The notes: generated by a model not told the origin, from the sequence alone. Shown: positions 33,077 to 40,809, counted from the stretch's first letter. The stretch: DNA of 45,431 nucleotides from Pseudomonas syringae (GCF_021606685.1 NZ_WKCB01000047.1:1-45431), one strand, 5' to 3'. Numbers and translations: made by a program.

Positions 33077-33772
33077 ATGACTCAGCCGGTACTGATGACT
33101 GTCGAAGCAGGCCTTGCCGCCGAGCAAGACCTGCTGGCCGCCGTTTGCGCCGGTGAGAGGGAATTCGGCCTGCTCTTCTGGCAACCCAGCGATCAAGCCC
33201 TGGTCATGCCGCGTCGTTTGAGCCGCCTACCGGCGTTCGAAACTGCCAGCCAAGTCTCCGCCGACGCCGGTTGGCCAGTGTTGCTGCGCGAAACCGGCGG
33301 CGAACCGGTGCCGCAGTCGAATGCCACGGTCAATATCGCCTTGGTCTACGCGCCCCCGCGCAGTGAAGGCGATCAGGGCCGTATCGAAACCGGTTACCAG
33401 CGCCTATGCCAGCCGATCTGCGATTTTCTGCTCGAGCTGGGCGGCGATGCTTCCGTCGGCGAGATCGACGGGGCTTTCTGCGACGGTCGCTATAACGTCA
33501 ACCTCAATGGCCGCAAGATGGTCGGCACCGCTCAGCGCTGGCGGCAGAGCGGTGGCCGCCCGGTGGGGTTGGTACACGGTGCGTTGTTGCTGGAAAACGA
33601 CCGTGAGGAATTGATTGCGGCGGTCAACCGCTTCAATGAAGCCTGCGGTCTTGAGCAGCGGGTGCGCGCCGACAGCCATATCGCCCTGCACGAAGCGTTC
33701 CCCGCGCCAGACGCCATCAGCAGGCTGGACAGCCTCTACCGTCAAATGCTGGCCAGCTTCCTGCCGGTTTAA
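33077..33772 (+). CDS. Lipoate--protein ligase family protein (BPL/LplA/LipB fold)
   Basis: The 231-residue protein resembles biotin/lipoate ligases: RETGGEPVPQSNATVNIALVY near residues 74-94 corresponds to the RRxxGGGxVxHD motif region, and GEIDGAFCDGRYNVNLNGRKMVGTAQRW near 131-158 holds the Asp, the catalytic-type Lys and the GTAQR motif. The family attaches lipoate or octanoate to 2-oxo-acid dehydrogenases; the exact acceptor is unknown. ATG 33077 is preceded by AGAGAGG. Its first 78 bases, with the ribosome site, are present in three degenerate tandem copies upstream. It converges on vfr, whose stop lies within the last bases of this gene. Confidence 0.85.
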   Translation: MTQPVLMTVEAGLAAEQDLLAAVCAGEREFGLLFWQPSDQALVMPRRLSRLPAFETASQVSADAGWPVLLRETGGEPVPQSNATVNIALVYAPPRSEGDQGRIETGYQRLCQPICDFLLELGGDASVGEIDGAFCDGRYNVNLNGRKMVGTAQRWRQSGGRPVGLVHGALLLENDREELIAAVNRFNEACGLEQRVRADSHIALHEAFPAPDAISRLDSLYRQMLASFLPV

Positions 33773-34413
33773 CGGGTGCCGAATACCACCATCGTCTTGC
33801 CTTTGACGTGCACCAGGTTGCGCTCTTCGAGATCTTTGAGCACGCGGCCGACCATCTCCCGTGAGCAGCCGACGATGCGCCCGATTTCCTGGCGGGTGAC
33901 TTTGATCTGCATGCCATCGGGGTGGGTCATGGCGTCGGGCTGCTTGCACAGCTCCAGCAGGCAGCGGGCAACGCGACCGGTAACGTCGAAGAACGCCAGG
34001 TCGCCGACCTTGCGCGTCGTGTCCCGCAGGCGTTGGGCGATCTGGCCGCTCAGGGCGTAGAGGATGTCGGGGTCGTGCTGGGCCAGTTCGCGAAACTTCG
34101 TGTAGCTGATCTCGGCCACTTCGCACTCGACCTTGGCGCGTACCCAGGCGCTGCGTTCCTGTTCTTTGCCGGCTTGTTCAAACAGGCCCAGCTCCCCAAA
34201 GAAATCCCCGGTGTTGAGGTAGGCGATGATCATTTCGCGGCCGTCTTCGTCCTCGATCAGGATGGTGACCGAGCCTTTGATAATGAAGAACAGTGTTTCG
34301 GAGCGCTCGCCCGCGCAGATGATGTTGTGCTTGGCCGGATAGCGGCGGCGCTGGCAGTGCATCAGCAGCTTGTCGAGATTCTTGATCTTGGGTATGGGAG
34401 TAAGAGCAACCAT
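33769..34413 (-). CDS. vfr: cAMP-activated global transcriptional regulator Vfr (CRP family)
   Basis: The 214-residue protein has exactly the length of P. aeruginosa Vfr. A cyclic-nucleotide-binding jelly roll (about 20-125, with YLNTGDFFGELGLFE and the cAMP-contact segment EQERSAWVRAKVECEVAEI) is followed by a dimerisation helix and a winged helix-turn-helix (TRQEIGRIVGCSREMVGRVLKDLEE, about 173-197). I chose ATG 34413 (MVALTPIPKIKNLD); the frame extends to 34536 through the promoter region. Vfr controls virulence, motility and secretion genes with cAMP. Its end overlaps the convergent ligase gene by four bases. Confidence 0.96.
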   Translation of the reverse strand: MVALTPIPKIKNLDKLLMHCQRRRYPAKHNIICAGERSETLFFIIKGSVTILIEDEDGREMIIAYLNTGDFFGELGLFEQAGKEQERSAWVRAKVECEVAEISYTKFRELAQHDPDILYALSGQIAQRLRDTTRKVGDLAFFDVTGRVARCLLELCKQPDAMTHPDGMQIKVTRQEIGRIVGCSREMVGRVLKDLEERNLVHVKGKTMVVFGTR

Positions 34414-34475
34414 GGTTGTATCCCGAAAAGGCAGCGCGAAGTGGTTTGAGTTTTTGTATTCATCGGTATCGGCAT

Positions 34476-34492
34476 TGATACACGTTGTATAA
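34476..34492. promoter_or_regulatory. Inverted repeat upstream of vfr
   Basis: TGATACA-CGT-TGTATAA is a 7-3-7 inverted repeat with one mismatch, 63 bases before the vfr start. On the minus strand a possible promoter TTGCCA, 16 bases, TATCAA overlaps it. It does not resemble a CRP/Vfr box (TGTGA arms), so another regulator is more likely. A second small repeat AGACA-CATTC-TGTCT is at 34531-34545. The 246-bp gap 34414-34659 is shared with the divergent osmC-family gene. Confidence 0.4.
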
Positions 34493-34659
34493 AGGGTGGC
34501 AATACGCCATCGATTTGGCGCCAGCTTAACAGACACATTCTGTCTCGATTAGCCAATTTACTGGGCGAGCGGCGTTATTGGTCGCTTTCATGGGAAACGC
34601 TGCCGTGGCCAGGCCCTGTGCTAAGCTGGCGACCCTTTTTTAGCAGTGGAGTCTGGGCG

Positions 34660-35082
34660 ATGAAGGCACGCATCCAATGGGCGGGCGAAGCCATGTTCCT
34701 CGGTGAGTCGGGCAGTGGCCATGTTGTGGTCATGGACGGCCCGCCGGAAGCCGGTGGCCGTAACCTGGGCGTACGCCCGATGGAAATGCTCCTGCTTGGT
34801 GTAGGCGGTTGCAGCAATTTCGACGTGGTCAGCATCCTGAAGAAATCCCGCCAGGCCGTGGAAAGCTGCGAAGCCTTCCTGGAAGCCGAGCGCGCCACTG
34901 AAGACCCCAAGGTGTTCACCAAGATCCACATGCATTTCGTGGTCAAGGGCCGGGCGCTGAAAGAAGCTCAGGTAAAGCGCGCCATCGAGCTGTCGGCCGA
35001 GAAGTACTGCTCGGCATCGATCATGCTGGGTGCGGCCGGTGTGGCCATCACCCATGATTACGAAATCATCGAGCTGGGTTGA
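34660..35082 (+). CDS. OsmC family protein
   Basis: The 140-residue protein has the OsmC/Ohr fold pattern with the two conserved cysteines in GVGGCSNFDVV and SAEKYCSASIML, which in peroxidase members reduce organic hydroperoxides. It is closer to the YhfA-like branch that often lies next to crp/vfr genes, whose activity is less certain. I chose ATG 34660 (MKARIQWAG) with AGTGGAG upstream; the longer frame to 34618 is unlikely. It is divergent from vfr and is followed by a clear terminator. Confidence 0.9.
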   Translation: MKARIQWAGEAMFLGESGSGHVVVMDGPPEAGGRNLGVRPMEMLLLGVGGCSNFDVVSILKKSRQAVESCEAFLEAERATEDPKVFTKIHMHFVVKGRALKEAQVKRAIELSAEKYCSASIMLGAAGVAITHDYEIIELG

Positions 35083-35107
35083 TCCCAGGGGCGGCAGGCA
35101 AAAAGAA

Positions 35108-35134
35108 AGGGCGCGTTGAAAGCGCCCTTTTTTG
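35108..35134. terminator. Bidirectional terminator between the osmC-family gene and coq7
   Basis: AAGGGCGC and GCGCCCTT form a perfect 8-bp stem with a 7-base loop followed by TTTT on the plus strand. On the minus strand the same stem is followed by TCTTTTT. It therefore can stop both convergent genes. Confidence 0.9.
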
Positions 35135-35138
35135 TGGC

Positions 35139-35786
35139 TCAGATTCGATACGTGCTTTTGGTCATGACCTTGGCCAAAAGGCTCATGCCAAACCGCACCG
35201 GTGCGGGGAAGCGGAACCCGCCGGCATCCAGTGCGCTTTCCGCGTGGTGTTCTTCGTCGATGCGCATCTGCTCAAGAATCGCCCGGGACTTTTCGTCTTC
35301 GGCCGGCAGTTGCTCCAGGTGCTCATCCAGGTGCTTGCACACCTGGTGTTCGGTGGCGGCGACAAAACCGAGGCTGACTTTGTCGCTGATCAAGCCGGCA
35401 GCGGCACCGATACCAAACGACAAACCATAAAACAGTGGGTTCAGCACGCTCGGGTGGCTGCCGAGTTGGCGGATACGTTGTTCGCACCAGGCCAGGTGGT
35501 CGATCTCTTCCTCGGCTGCATGCTCCATCGCCGCGCGCACCTGCGGCAGCTTGGCGGTCAGGGCCTGGCCCTGGTACAGCGCCTGGGCACAGACTTCGCC
35601 GGTATGGTTGATACGCATCAGGCCGGCGACGTGGCGGGTATCGGTCTCGCTCATCTGTGCGTCGGGCTGCACGATGGCGGGCGACGGGCGATACGGCTGG
35701 CCGCTGAACGGCAGCAGCGTGCGCATGGCCATGTCGGCTTGCAGCAACAGACGGTCAATCGGCGAGTAGTGACGTTGGGTAGTCAT
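35139..35786 (-). CDS. coq7: 3-demethoxyubiquinol 3-hydroxylase
   Basis: The 215-residue di-iron monooxygenase hydroxylates demethoxyubiquinol in ubiquinone synthesis at the inner membrane. Carboxylate and histidine ligands of the two iron sites are visible: NHTGEVCAQALY with Glu, HAAEEEIDHLAW, and RIDEEHHAESAL near the C-terminus. Length matches other Pseudomonas Coq7 proteins. It starts at ATG 35786 with GGAGGTC upstream. It is alone on its strand between the OsmC and HIT genes; the 118-bp gap to the HIT gene contains a hairpin at 35863-35893. Confidence 0.96.
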   Translation of the reverse strand: MTTQRHYSPIDRLLLQADMAMRTLLPFSGQPYRPSPAIVQPDAQMSETDTRHVAGLMRINHTGEVCAQALYQGQALTAKLPQVRAAMEHAAEEEIDHLAWCEQRIRQLGSHPSVLNPLFYGLSFGIGAAAGLISDKVSLGFVAATEHQVCKHLDEHLEQLPAEDEKSRAILEQMRIDEEHHAESALDAGGFRFPAPVRFGMSLLAKVMTKSTYRI

Positions 35787-35862
35787 GCTGACCTCCGGGA
35801 AGAATCTCGGCGGCCAGTTTACCGCAAGAGAGGGCCAAGCGTTTGCGCTGAGTCAAGGCCAT

Positions 35863-35893
35863 AGGGTCGCATGCCGGGTTTGGCGGCGACCCT
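35863..35893 (-). terminator. Hairpin after the HIT-family gene
   Basis: AGGGTCGC and GCGACCCT form an 8-bp stem; inside it GCC-GGGTTT-GGC can form a short inner stem. On the minus strand there is no U-run after it, so it may be a weak or Rho-assisted terminator located before coq7. Confidence 0.45.
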
Positions 35894-35904
35894 GCACGTG
35901 GGTA

Positions 35905-36243
35905 TCAGCCCGGCGGCCAGTTCATCTGGCGCTGACCCAGCACATGCATATGGATGTGATAAACGGTCTGCCCGCCTTTGGGGTTGCAGTTCATCACCAC
36001 GCGGAAGCCTTCCTCGCAGCCTTGTTCCACGGCCAGGCGCTGGGCGGTGAACAGGATATGACCGGCCAGGGCTTTGTCTTCCTCGGTCAGGTCATTGAGG
36101 GTGCGGATGTGTTTCTTGGGGATGACCAGGAAATGCACAGGCGCCGCCGGAGCGATGTCCTTGAAGGCCAGGACTTGATCATCTTCGTAGATGATATCCG
36201 CGGGTATTTCTCTGTTGATGATCTTGGTGAACAGAGTATCCAC
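35905..36243 (-). CDS. HIT family nucleotide hydrolase (HinT-like)
   Basis: The 112-residue protein has the histidine triad HIHMHVLG near residues 97-104 and the N-terminal pattern FTKIINREIPADIIYEDD of the HinT branch. HinT proteins hydrolyse purine nucleoside phosphoramidates such as adenylated lysine. The start codon is GTG at 36243 with GGAGA about seven bases upstream. No operon partner is clear; the SDR gene lies 46 bases upstream on the same strand. Confidence 0.93.
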   Translation of the reverse strand: MDTLFTKIINREIPADIIYEDDQVLAFKDIAPAAPVHFLVIPKKHIRTLNDLTEEDKALAGHILFTAQRLAVEQGCEEGFRVVMNCNPKGGQTVYHIHMHVLGQRQMNWPPG

Positions 36244-36289
36244 AGCTGTTTCTCCATTATGAAAGTGCAGGGTCAGTGTACTCAGCCGG

Positions 36290-37078
36290 TCAGCGCGGGC
36301 AATAGGCCTTGTTGATGGCCCCGGCGATCTTGCGCGTCAGCCAGCGTGGGCTCAGGCGTGGGCTGAAGGCCAGCCAGCGATTGCGCCGACCGGGAATGAT
36401 GATGGCTTTGTTTTTTTCCAGCGCGCGCACCGTGTAAAGCGCCACCTCTTCAGGGCTCATCAGTGCGTCACTGCGCTCGAGCTTGGCGGTGTCCATCTGC
36501 GCGGTGCCGAAGAATGCAGTGCGCGTAGGGCCGGGGCACAGCACCGACACCTTGATGCCACAGCTCTTGAGTTCTTCACGCAGGCCTTCGGAAAAGTGCA
36601 GCACGTAGGCTTTGCTGGCGTAGTAGCTGCTCATCCACGGGCCGGGCTGGAACGCCGCCACCGACGCCACATTGAGGATCTGCCCACCGCCATGCAGCGC
36701 CATGGCATTACCGAGGGCATGACACATGCGAGTCAGGGCCAGGACGTTGACTTCGATCAGGTCTTGCTCGGTCATCCAGTCCTGGGCCAGGAAGGGCCCG
36801 CTGGTGCCGATGCCGGCGCAGTTCACCAGCAGGTCGATCTGCCGTTCGCCTTCTTCAAGTTCCAGCAGGAACCCGGACAAGCGCAGCGGTTCGCCCAAGT
36901 CGCAGGCCCGAAACAGCACCTCGACGCCAAACCGTTGGGTCAATTCGATTGCAATGTTTTCCAACTGATCACGCTGGCGGGCCACCAGAATCAAGCTGCG
37001 GCCACGCCGGGCCAGTGCTTCGGCCAAGGCCAGGCCGATGCCGCTGGAGGCACCGGTGATCAGAGCGTAACGGGTCAT
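36290..37078 (-). CDS. Short-chain dehydrogenase/reductase
   Basis: The 262-residue classical SDR has the cofactor motif TGASSGIG near residues 7-14, NCAGIG near 86-91 and the catalytic YYASK (Tyr and Lys of YxxxK) near 152-156, with a Ser upstream. An Arg after the first glycine-rich turn (VARQR) suggests NADP preference. I chose ATG 37078 because GGAGAAAGG lies directly before it; ATG 37114/37090 codons upstream lack a site. The substrate cannot be told from sequence. Confidence 0.92.
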   Translation of the reverse strand: MTRYALITGASSGIGLALAEALARRGRSLILVARQRDQLENIAIELTQRFGVEVLFRACDLGEPLRLSGFLLELEEGERQIDLLVNCAGIGTSGPFLAQDWMTEQDLIEVNVLALTRMCHALGNAMALHGGGQILNVASVAAFQPGPWMSSYYASKAYVLHFSEGLREELKSCGIKVSVLCPGPTRTAFFGTAQMDTAKLERSDALMSPEEVALYTVRALEKNKAIIIPGRRNRWLAFSPRLSPRWLTRKIAGAINKAYCPR

Positions 37079-37139
37079 GCCTTTCTCCATCGCAACGCCG
37101 CCGGGCCTGTGATGGGGCATCACAGGCGGCGGGCGTTTC

Positions 37140-38102
37140 TCACTGTTGCGCAGAGTCTACAGGTTCGGCCGCTTCGTCAGCACTTTGCGCTTCGTCTTCC
37201 TCGACTGTGGCGCCTTGGTCGTAGTCTTCATCGGAGGTGATGGAGCTGTTTTCGTAGCCGCTGTCCATATTGGCTTCGAGCTGGTCCAGGTAACCGTTCA
37301 TCCCCAGCGTGACCACGATGGCCAGCATCACCGGAATAAACGCCAGCCACAGGGTGGCCAGCACTTTGACGGCGGTGGAGTTGCGCGGTGGTGGCGCGCC
37401 GTACTGGTTGGCGCCTGCATTGCCCGGCAATACCAGCAGCAGGATCGGGAAAACACTGTTCACCAGCGGTACAAGGTTGAGGAAGTACAGCCAGCCTGAC
37501 CAGCCCAGGTCGTGCAGGCGCTGCACACCGATTTGCACACTGACCCAGACCAGCGCCACAAACAGCGCCAGACCCAGCAGCACGCCAAGGATGGTGCCTG
37601 CAGTTGGGGAAGCGGTTGCCACGGCGAAGCTCACGGTACTGATGATGCCGCCGGCAACGAGCATGGCCAGGGTCAAAACCAGCGTCCAGGCCAGGTAGCG
37701 CAGGCGGCCGATGCGCCCGTGAATAGTGAACACCTTGAGGGCGGCGTACTCGGGCAGGTCATCGCCCACGGCTGCACGCGGCGGTGCATAGGGTGAGGCG
37801 GCCGGGCGGGAGAAGTCAGAGGCCGCGGATTCCGTCTCGTGGGTTTCGGCAAGGCTGAAGGCCACGGGTTGTTCGGCTTCGATACGTGCGTCGATCCCGG
37901 CGTTTTTCAGCGCAGTGAGATAGGTGTCGGCATCGGGGCGGGACAAGTCGCGTTTCAGTGCGACCGGGCGGCCGGTGAAGAGCTTCTCGATGGCCTCGAC
38001 ATCGCTCTTGAACAGCTCAGCCAGATTGAGTTTGGCAGTGGTGCTCTCGACGCCTGGGAGCAAGGCCCCATCAAACACAATCTTGAAACGGTTGTCGCTC
38101 AT
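37140..38102 (-). CDS. DUF805 membrane protein with N-terminal extra domain and acidic tail
   Basis: The 320-residue protein has three parts. Residues 1-78 form a small alpha/beta-like domain (FKIVFDGALLPG, FTGRPVALKRDL, LKNAGIDARIE). Residues 122-235 are a DUF805 membrane domain with GRIGRLRYLAW and RLHDLGWSGW and helices at about 138-163, 170-193 and 205-227; a further helix is at 248-268. Residues 280-320 are an acidic tail rich in Asp and Glu. Function unknown. It is 62 bases from the SDR gene on the same strand; a link is not evident. Confidence 0.88.
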   Translation of the reverse strand: MSDNRFKIVFDGALLPGVESTTAKLNLAELFKSDVEAIEKLFTGRPVALKRDLSRPDADTYLTALKNAGIDARIEAEQPVAFSLAETHETESAASDFSRPAASPYAPPRAAVGDDLPEYAALKVFTIHGRIGRLRYLAWTLVLTLAMLVAGGIISTVSFAVATASPTAGTILGVLLGLALFVALVWVSVQIGVQRLHDLGWSGWLYFLNLVPLVNSVFPILLLVLPGNAGANQYGAPPPRNSTAVKVLATLWLAFIPVMLAIVVTLGMNGYLDQLEANMDSGYENSSITSDEDYDQGATVEEDEAQSADEAAEPVDSAQQ

Positions 38103-38171
38103 GCAGGCATCCTTGTCACTTATTCAGGAGGGTTGTGCAGGCCTGCTCAAACGGCGGGCCGTGCGGTTGGG

Positions 38172-39134
38172 TCAACGTGGCCAGCGCAGCTGTGCCGCCT
38201 GCTCGCGCGCCTTGCGGTATTCGGCATCCAGGCGCGCAACGAGTTCATCGACGCTGGGCAAATCATCAATTTCGCCGACGCCCTGGCCGGCCGACCATAC
38301 GGTCTTCCAAGCCTTGGCTTCGTCGCTCAGCGGTTTGAGCTTGGAACCAACGTTGACTTCGCCTTTGCCTTGCAGCGCGGCGAGGTCAAACCCGGCGTTC
38401 TCCAGGCTCTGGCGCATGAAGCTTGCGGGCACACCGGAGACAGCGGGAGTGTGCACGATGTCGGCGGCGCGCGATGTGAGCAGCATCTCTTTATAGGCAT
38501 CCGGGGCGTGGCTTTCGGTGGTGCCGATAAAGCGCGTGCCGAAATAGGCCAGGTCGGCGCCCAGCAGTTGGGCGGCGAGTATCTCATGACCATGGTTGAG
38601 GCAACCGGCCAGCAGCAGGGTTTTGTCGAAGAACTGACGAATCTCGGCGATCAGCGAAAACGGGCTCCAGGTGCCAGCATGGCCACCTGCGCCGGCGGCC
38701 ACGGCAATCAGGCCATCCACGCCGGCTTCAGCGGCTTTCTCGGCGTGGCGCCGTGTGGTCACGTCGTGGAACACCAGGCCACCATAGCTGTGCACGGCAT
38801 CCACCAGTTCCTTGACCGCGCCCAGGCTGGTGATGACGATCGGCACTTTGTGCTCGACGCAGATCGCCAGGTCGGCTTCGAGCCGCGGGTTGCTGTTGTG
38901 CACGATCAGGTTGACGGCATACGGCGCGGGGTTGTCCAGCTGCGCCAGGCCCGCTTCGATCTCTTCCAGCCAGGCCTTGAAGCCACTGCTCTCGCGCTGG
39001 TTGAGCGCCGGGAAGCTGCCGACCACCCCATTGCGACAGCAGGCCAGGACCAGTTGCGGGTTGGAAATCAGAAACATCGGCGCAGCCACCACGGGCAGGC
39101 GCAGACGTTGTTCGAGCAAAGCGGGCAGTGACAT
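38172..39134 (-). CDS. Nitronate monooxygenase family FMN enzyme
   Basis: The 320-residue TIM-barrel flavoprotein fits the 2-nitropropane dioxygenase/NMO family: PVVAAPMFLISNPQLVLACC at the start, NLIVHNSNPRL, AVAAGAGGHAGTWSPFSLIAEI in the FMN phosphate region and LAYFGTRFIGTTESHAPDAYK further on. The family oxidises alkyl nitronates such as propionate-3-nitronate, but some members are enoyl reductases; the substrate here is not proven. It starts at ATG 39134, 24 bases after the hemJ gene on the same strand. Confidence 0.9.
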   Translation of the reverse strand: MSLPALLEQRLRLPVVAAPMFLISNPQLVLACCRNGVVGSFPALNQRESSGFKAWLEEIEAGLAQLDNPAPYAVNLIVHNSNPRLEADLAICVEHKVPIVITSLGAVKELVDAVHSYGGLVFHDVTTRRHAEKAAEAGVDGLIAVAAGAGGHAGTWSPFSLIAEIRQFFDKTLLLAGCLNHGHEILAAQLLGADLAYFGTRFIGTTESHAPDAYKEMLLTSRAADIVHTPAVSGVPASFMRQSLENAGFDLAALQGKGEVNVGSKLKPLSDEAKAWKTVWSAGQGVGEIDDLPSVDELVARLDAEYRKAREQAAQLRWPR

Positions 39135-39158
39135 TGGAGGTACCCCGAGTAATTGAAA

Positions 39159-39587
39159 TTAGAACGGTTTGACCACGACCAAAATTACGATAGCCAGCAA
39201 TATCAGAACGGGCACCTCATTGAACCAGCGATAAAAGACATGGCTGCGGGTGTTTTCGCCACGGGCGAAACGTTTTACCTGCGCGCCGCACATGTGGTGG
39301 TAGCCGATCAGCAGCACCACCAGGGTCAGCTTGGCGTGGATCCACGCGCCGGATTGGAAGATGGCGGGGTTGAGGTAGATCAGCCAGCCGCCGAATATCA
39401 GGCTGGCAATCATCGCCGGGCCCATGATGCCCCGGTACAACTTGCGCTCCATGAGGCTGAAGCGTTCCTTGCTGACGGTGTCCTCGCTTTGGGCGTGGTA
39501 GACGAACAGGCGCGGCAGGTAGAACAGCCCGGCAAACCAGCAGACGATGCTGATGATGTGGAAGGCTTTGATCCATAGATAGAGCAT
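39159..39587 (-). CDS. hemJ: Protoporphyrinogen oxidase HemJ (CopD family)
   Basis: The 142-residue protein has four predicted membrane helices and the HemJ pattern: His in IKAFHIISIVCWFAGLFYLPRLFVYHA near residue 10, and a Lys in the HAKLTLVVLLIGYHHMCG region. HemJ oxidises protoporphyrinogen IX to protoporphyrin IX in the late haem pathway of bacteria lacking HemG. It is divergent from argC. Other short CopD-like proteins look similar, so a copper role is not fully excluded, but length and motifs favour HemJ. Confidence 0.87.
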   Translation of the reverse strand: MLYLWIKAFHIISIVCWFAGLFYLPRLFVYHAQSEDTVSKERFSLMERKLYRGIMGPAMIASLIFGGWLIYLNPAIFQSGAWIHAKLTLVVLLIGYHHMCGAQVKRFARGENTRSHVFYRWFNEVPVLILLAIVILVVVKPF

Positions 39588-39657
39588 TTCTAGTTATTCC
39601 CAGGTTCACGGTAGCCAAGATAGTAGTGGCTCATGCGCCCGTACGTCACGTTGACGG

Positions 39658-39686
39658 TTGTCGCAGGACGATACGGCCCCTATTAT
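39658..39686 (+). promoter_or_regulatory. Candidate argC promoter
   Basis: TTGTCG (39658-39663), 17 bases, TATTAT (39681-39686), 37 bases before the argC start. Spacing is ideal for sigma-70. It lies in the 135-bp gap shared with hemJ. No Arg-box palindrome was recognised. Confidence 0.5.
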
Positions 39687-39722
39687 CGACGGCTTTCCAG
39701 TGGGTTCGTTGAGGGCAGGTTT

Positions 39723-40757
39723 ATGGTCAAGGTCGGTATCGTCGGCGGCACGGGTTACACCGGTGTCGAATTGCTGCGTCTGTTGGCTCAGCATCCGCAA
39801 GCTGAGGTGGTGGTCATCACCTCTCGATCCGAGGCCGGGCTGGCCGTGGCCGATATGTACCCGAACCTGCGAGGCCACTACGACGGCCTGGCGTTCAGCG
39901 TGCCGGACATCAAGACCCTGGGCGCCTGTGACGTGGTGTTCTTTGCCACCCCGCACGGTGTGGCCCATGCGCTGGCCGGCGAGCTGCTGGCCGCCGGCAC
40001 CAAGGTGATCGACCTCTCGGCCGACTTCCGCTTGCAGGATGCCGATGAGTGGGCCAAGTGGTACGGCCAGCCGCACGGTGCGCCGCAGTTGCTGGAGGAG
40101 GCGGTGTATGGCCTGCCGGAAGTCAATCGTGAGCAGATCAAGCAAGCGCGCCTGATCGCCGTGCCGGGTTGCTATCCGACTGCGACGCAGCTGGGTTTCC
40201 TGCCATTGCTCGAAGCCGGGCTGGCGGATGCCTCGCGTCTGATCGCGGACTGCAAGTCGGGTGTGAGCGGCGCCGGTCGTGGCGCGGCGGTCGGCTCGCT
40301 ATATTCCGAGACGTCGGAAAGCATGAAGGCCTATGCGGTAAAAGGGCATCGCCACTTGCCGGAAATCCGCCAAGGGCTGCGTCGTGCAGCGGGTAAGGAC
40401 GTGGGCCTGACCTTCGTGCCGCACCTGACGCCGATGATTCGCGGTATTCACTCCACGTTGTACGCAACCGTGGTGGATCGTTCGGTTGATCTGCAGGCGC
40501 TGTTTGAAAAACGCTATGCCAACGAGCCGTTCGTCGATGTAATGCCGGCCGGCAGCCACCCGGAAACCCGCAGCGTGCGCGGCGCCAATGTGTGCCGCAT
40601 TGCGGTGCACCGTCCGCAGGATGGCGACCTGGTCGTGGTGCTGTCGGTGATCGATAACCTGGTCAAGGGCGCGTCGGGCCAGGCGGTACAGAACATGAAC
40701 ATCCTGTTTGGCCTGGATGAAAAGCTGGGCTTGTCCCACGCCGGCATGCTGCCTTAA
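39723..40757 (+). CDS. argC: N-acetyl-gamma-glutamyl-phosphate reductase
   Basis: The 344-residue enzyme reduces N-acetylglutamyl phosphate to the semialdehyde with NADPH, the third step of arginine synthesis. The N-terminal VGIVGGTGYTGVELLRLL binds NADP, and Cys150 in VPGCYPTA is the catalytic thiol. GVSGAGR and KGHRHLPEI are further family motifs. I chose ATG 39723 (MVKVGIVGG); the frame extends upstream to 39633 over the promoter. A terminator follows. Confidence 0.97.
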   Translation: MVKVGIVGGTGYTGVELLRLLAQHPQAEVVVITSRSEAGLAVADMYPNLRGHYDGLAFSVPDIKTLGACDVVFFATPHGVAHALAGELLAAGTKVIDLSADFRLQDADEWAKWYGQPHGAPQLLEEAVYGLPEVNREQIKQARLIAVPGCYPTATQLGFLPLLEAGLADASRLIADCKSGVSGAGRGAAVGSLYSETSESMKAYAVKGHRHLPEIRQGLRRAAGKDVGLTFVPHLTPMIRGIHSTLYATVVDRSVDLQALFEKRYANEPFVDVMPAGSHPETRSVRGANVCRIAVHRPQDGDLVVVLSVIDNLVKGASGQAVQNMNILFGLDEKLGLSHAGMLP

Positions 40758-40776
40758 CGCTGCTTGGCGGTTGCGC

Positions 40777-40809
40777 AAAAGGCCCGTTGATCGGGCCTTT
40801 TGTGTTTTT
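40777..40809 (+). terminator. Intrinsic terminator after argC
   Basis: AAAAGGCCCG and CGGGCCTTTT form a perfect 10-bp stem with a 5-base loop, followed by GTGTTTTT. It starts 20 bases after the argC stop and separates it from erpA. Confidence 0.9.

Larger units (their letters stand above)
32177..33154 (+). repeat. Four-unit tandem array of REPIN plus ligase gene 5' end
   Basis: Units start at 32177, 32408, 32656 and 32905 with CTCTCGATTGAT, which matches the end of trpC. Each has one REPIN, then AGAGAGG and ATG, then about 26 codons of the lipoate-ligase-family gene, ending GCCGGT. Unit lengths are 231, 248, 249 and 250 bp; the first lacks about 20 bp found after CTCTCGATTGAT in the others. 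Only the fourth unit continues into an intact gene. The array fills the whole 889-bp gap between trpC and the ligase gene; I see nothing else in it. Confidence 0.93.

Noticed and set aside
32443..33156. Long repetitive reading frames on both strands across the tandem array (about 235 codons)
   Set aside because: The unit is close to 249 bp, a multiple of three, so a stop-free frame in one unit repeats in the next. The products are translated REP sequence and are not plausible proteins.
34414..34659. A Vfr autoregulatory CRP-type box
   Set aside because: No TGTGA-N6-TCACA-like palindrome was seen; the inverted repeats present have other half sites.
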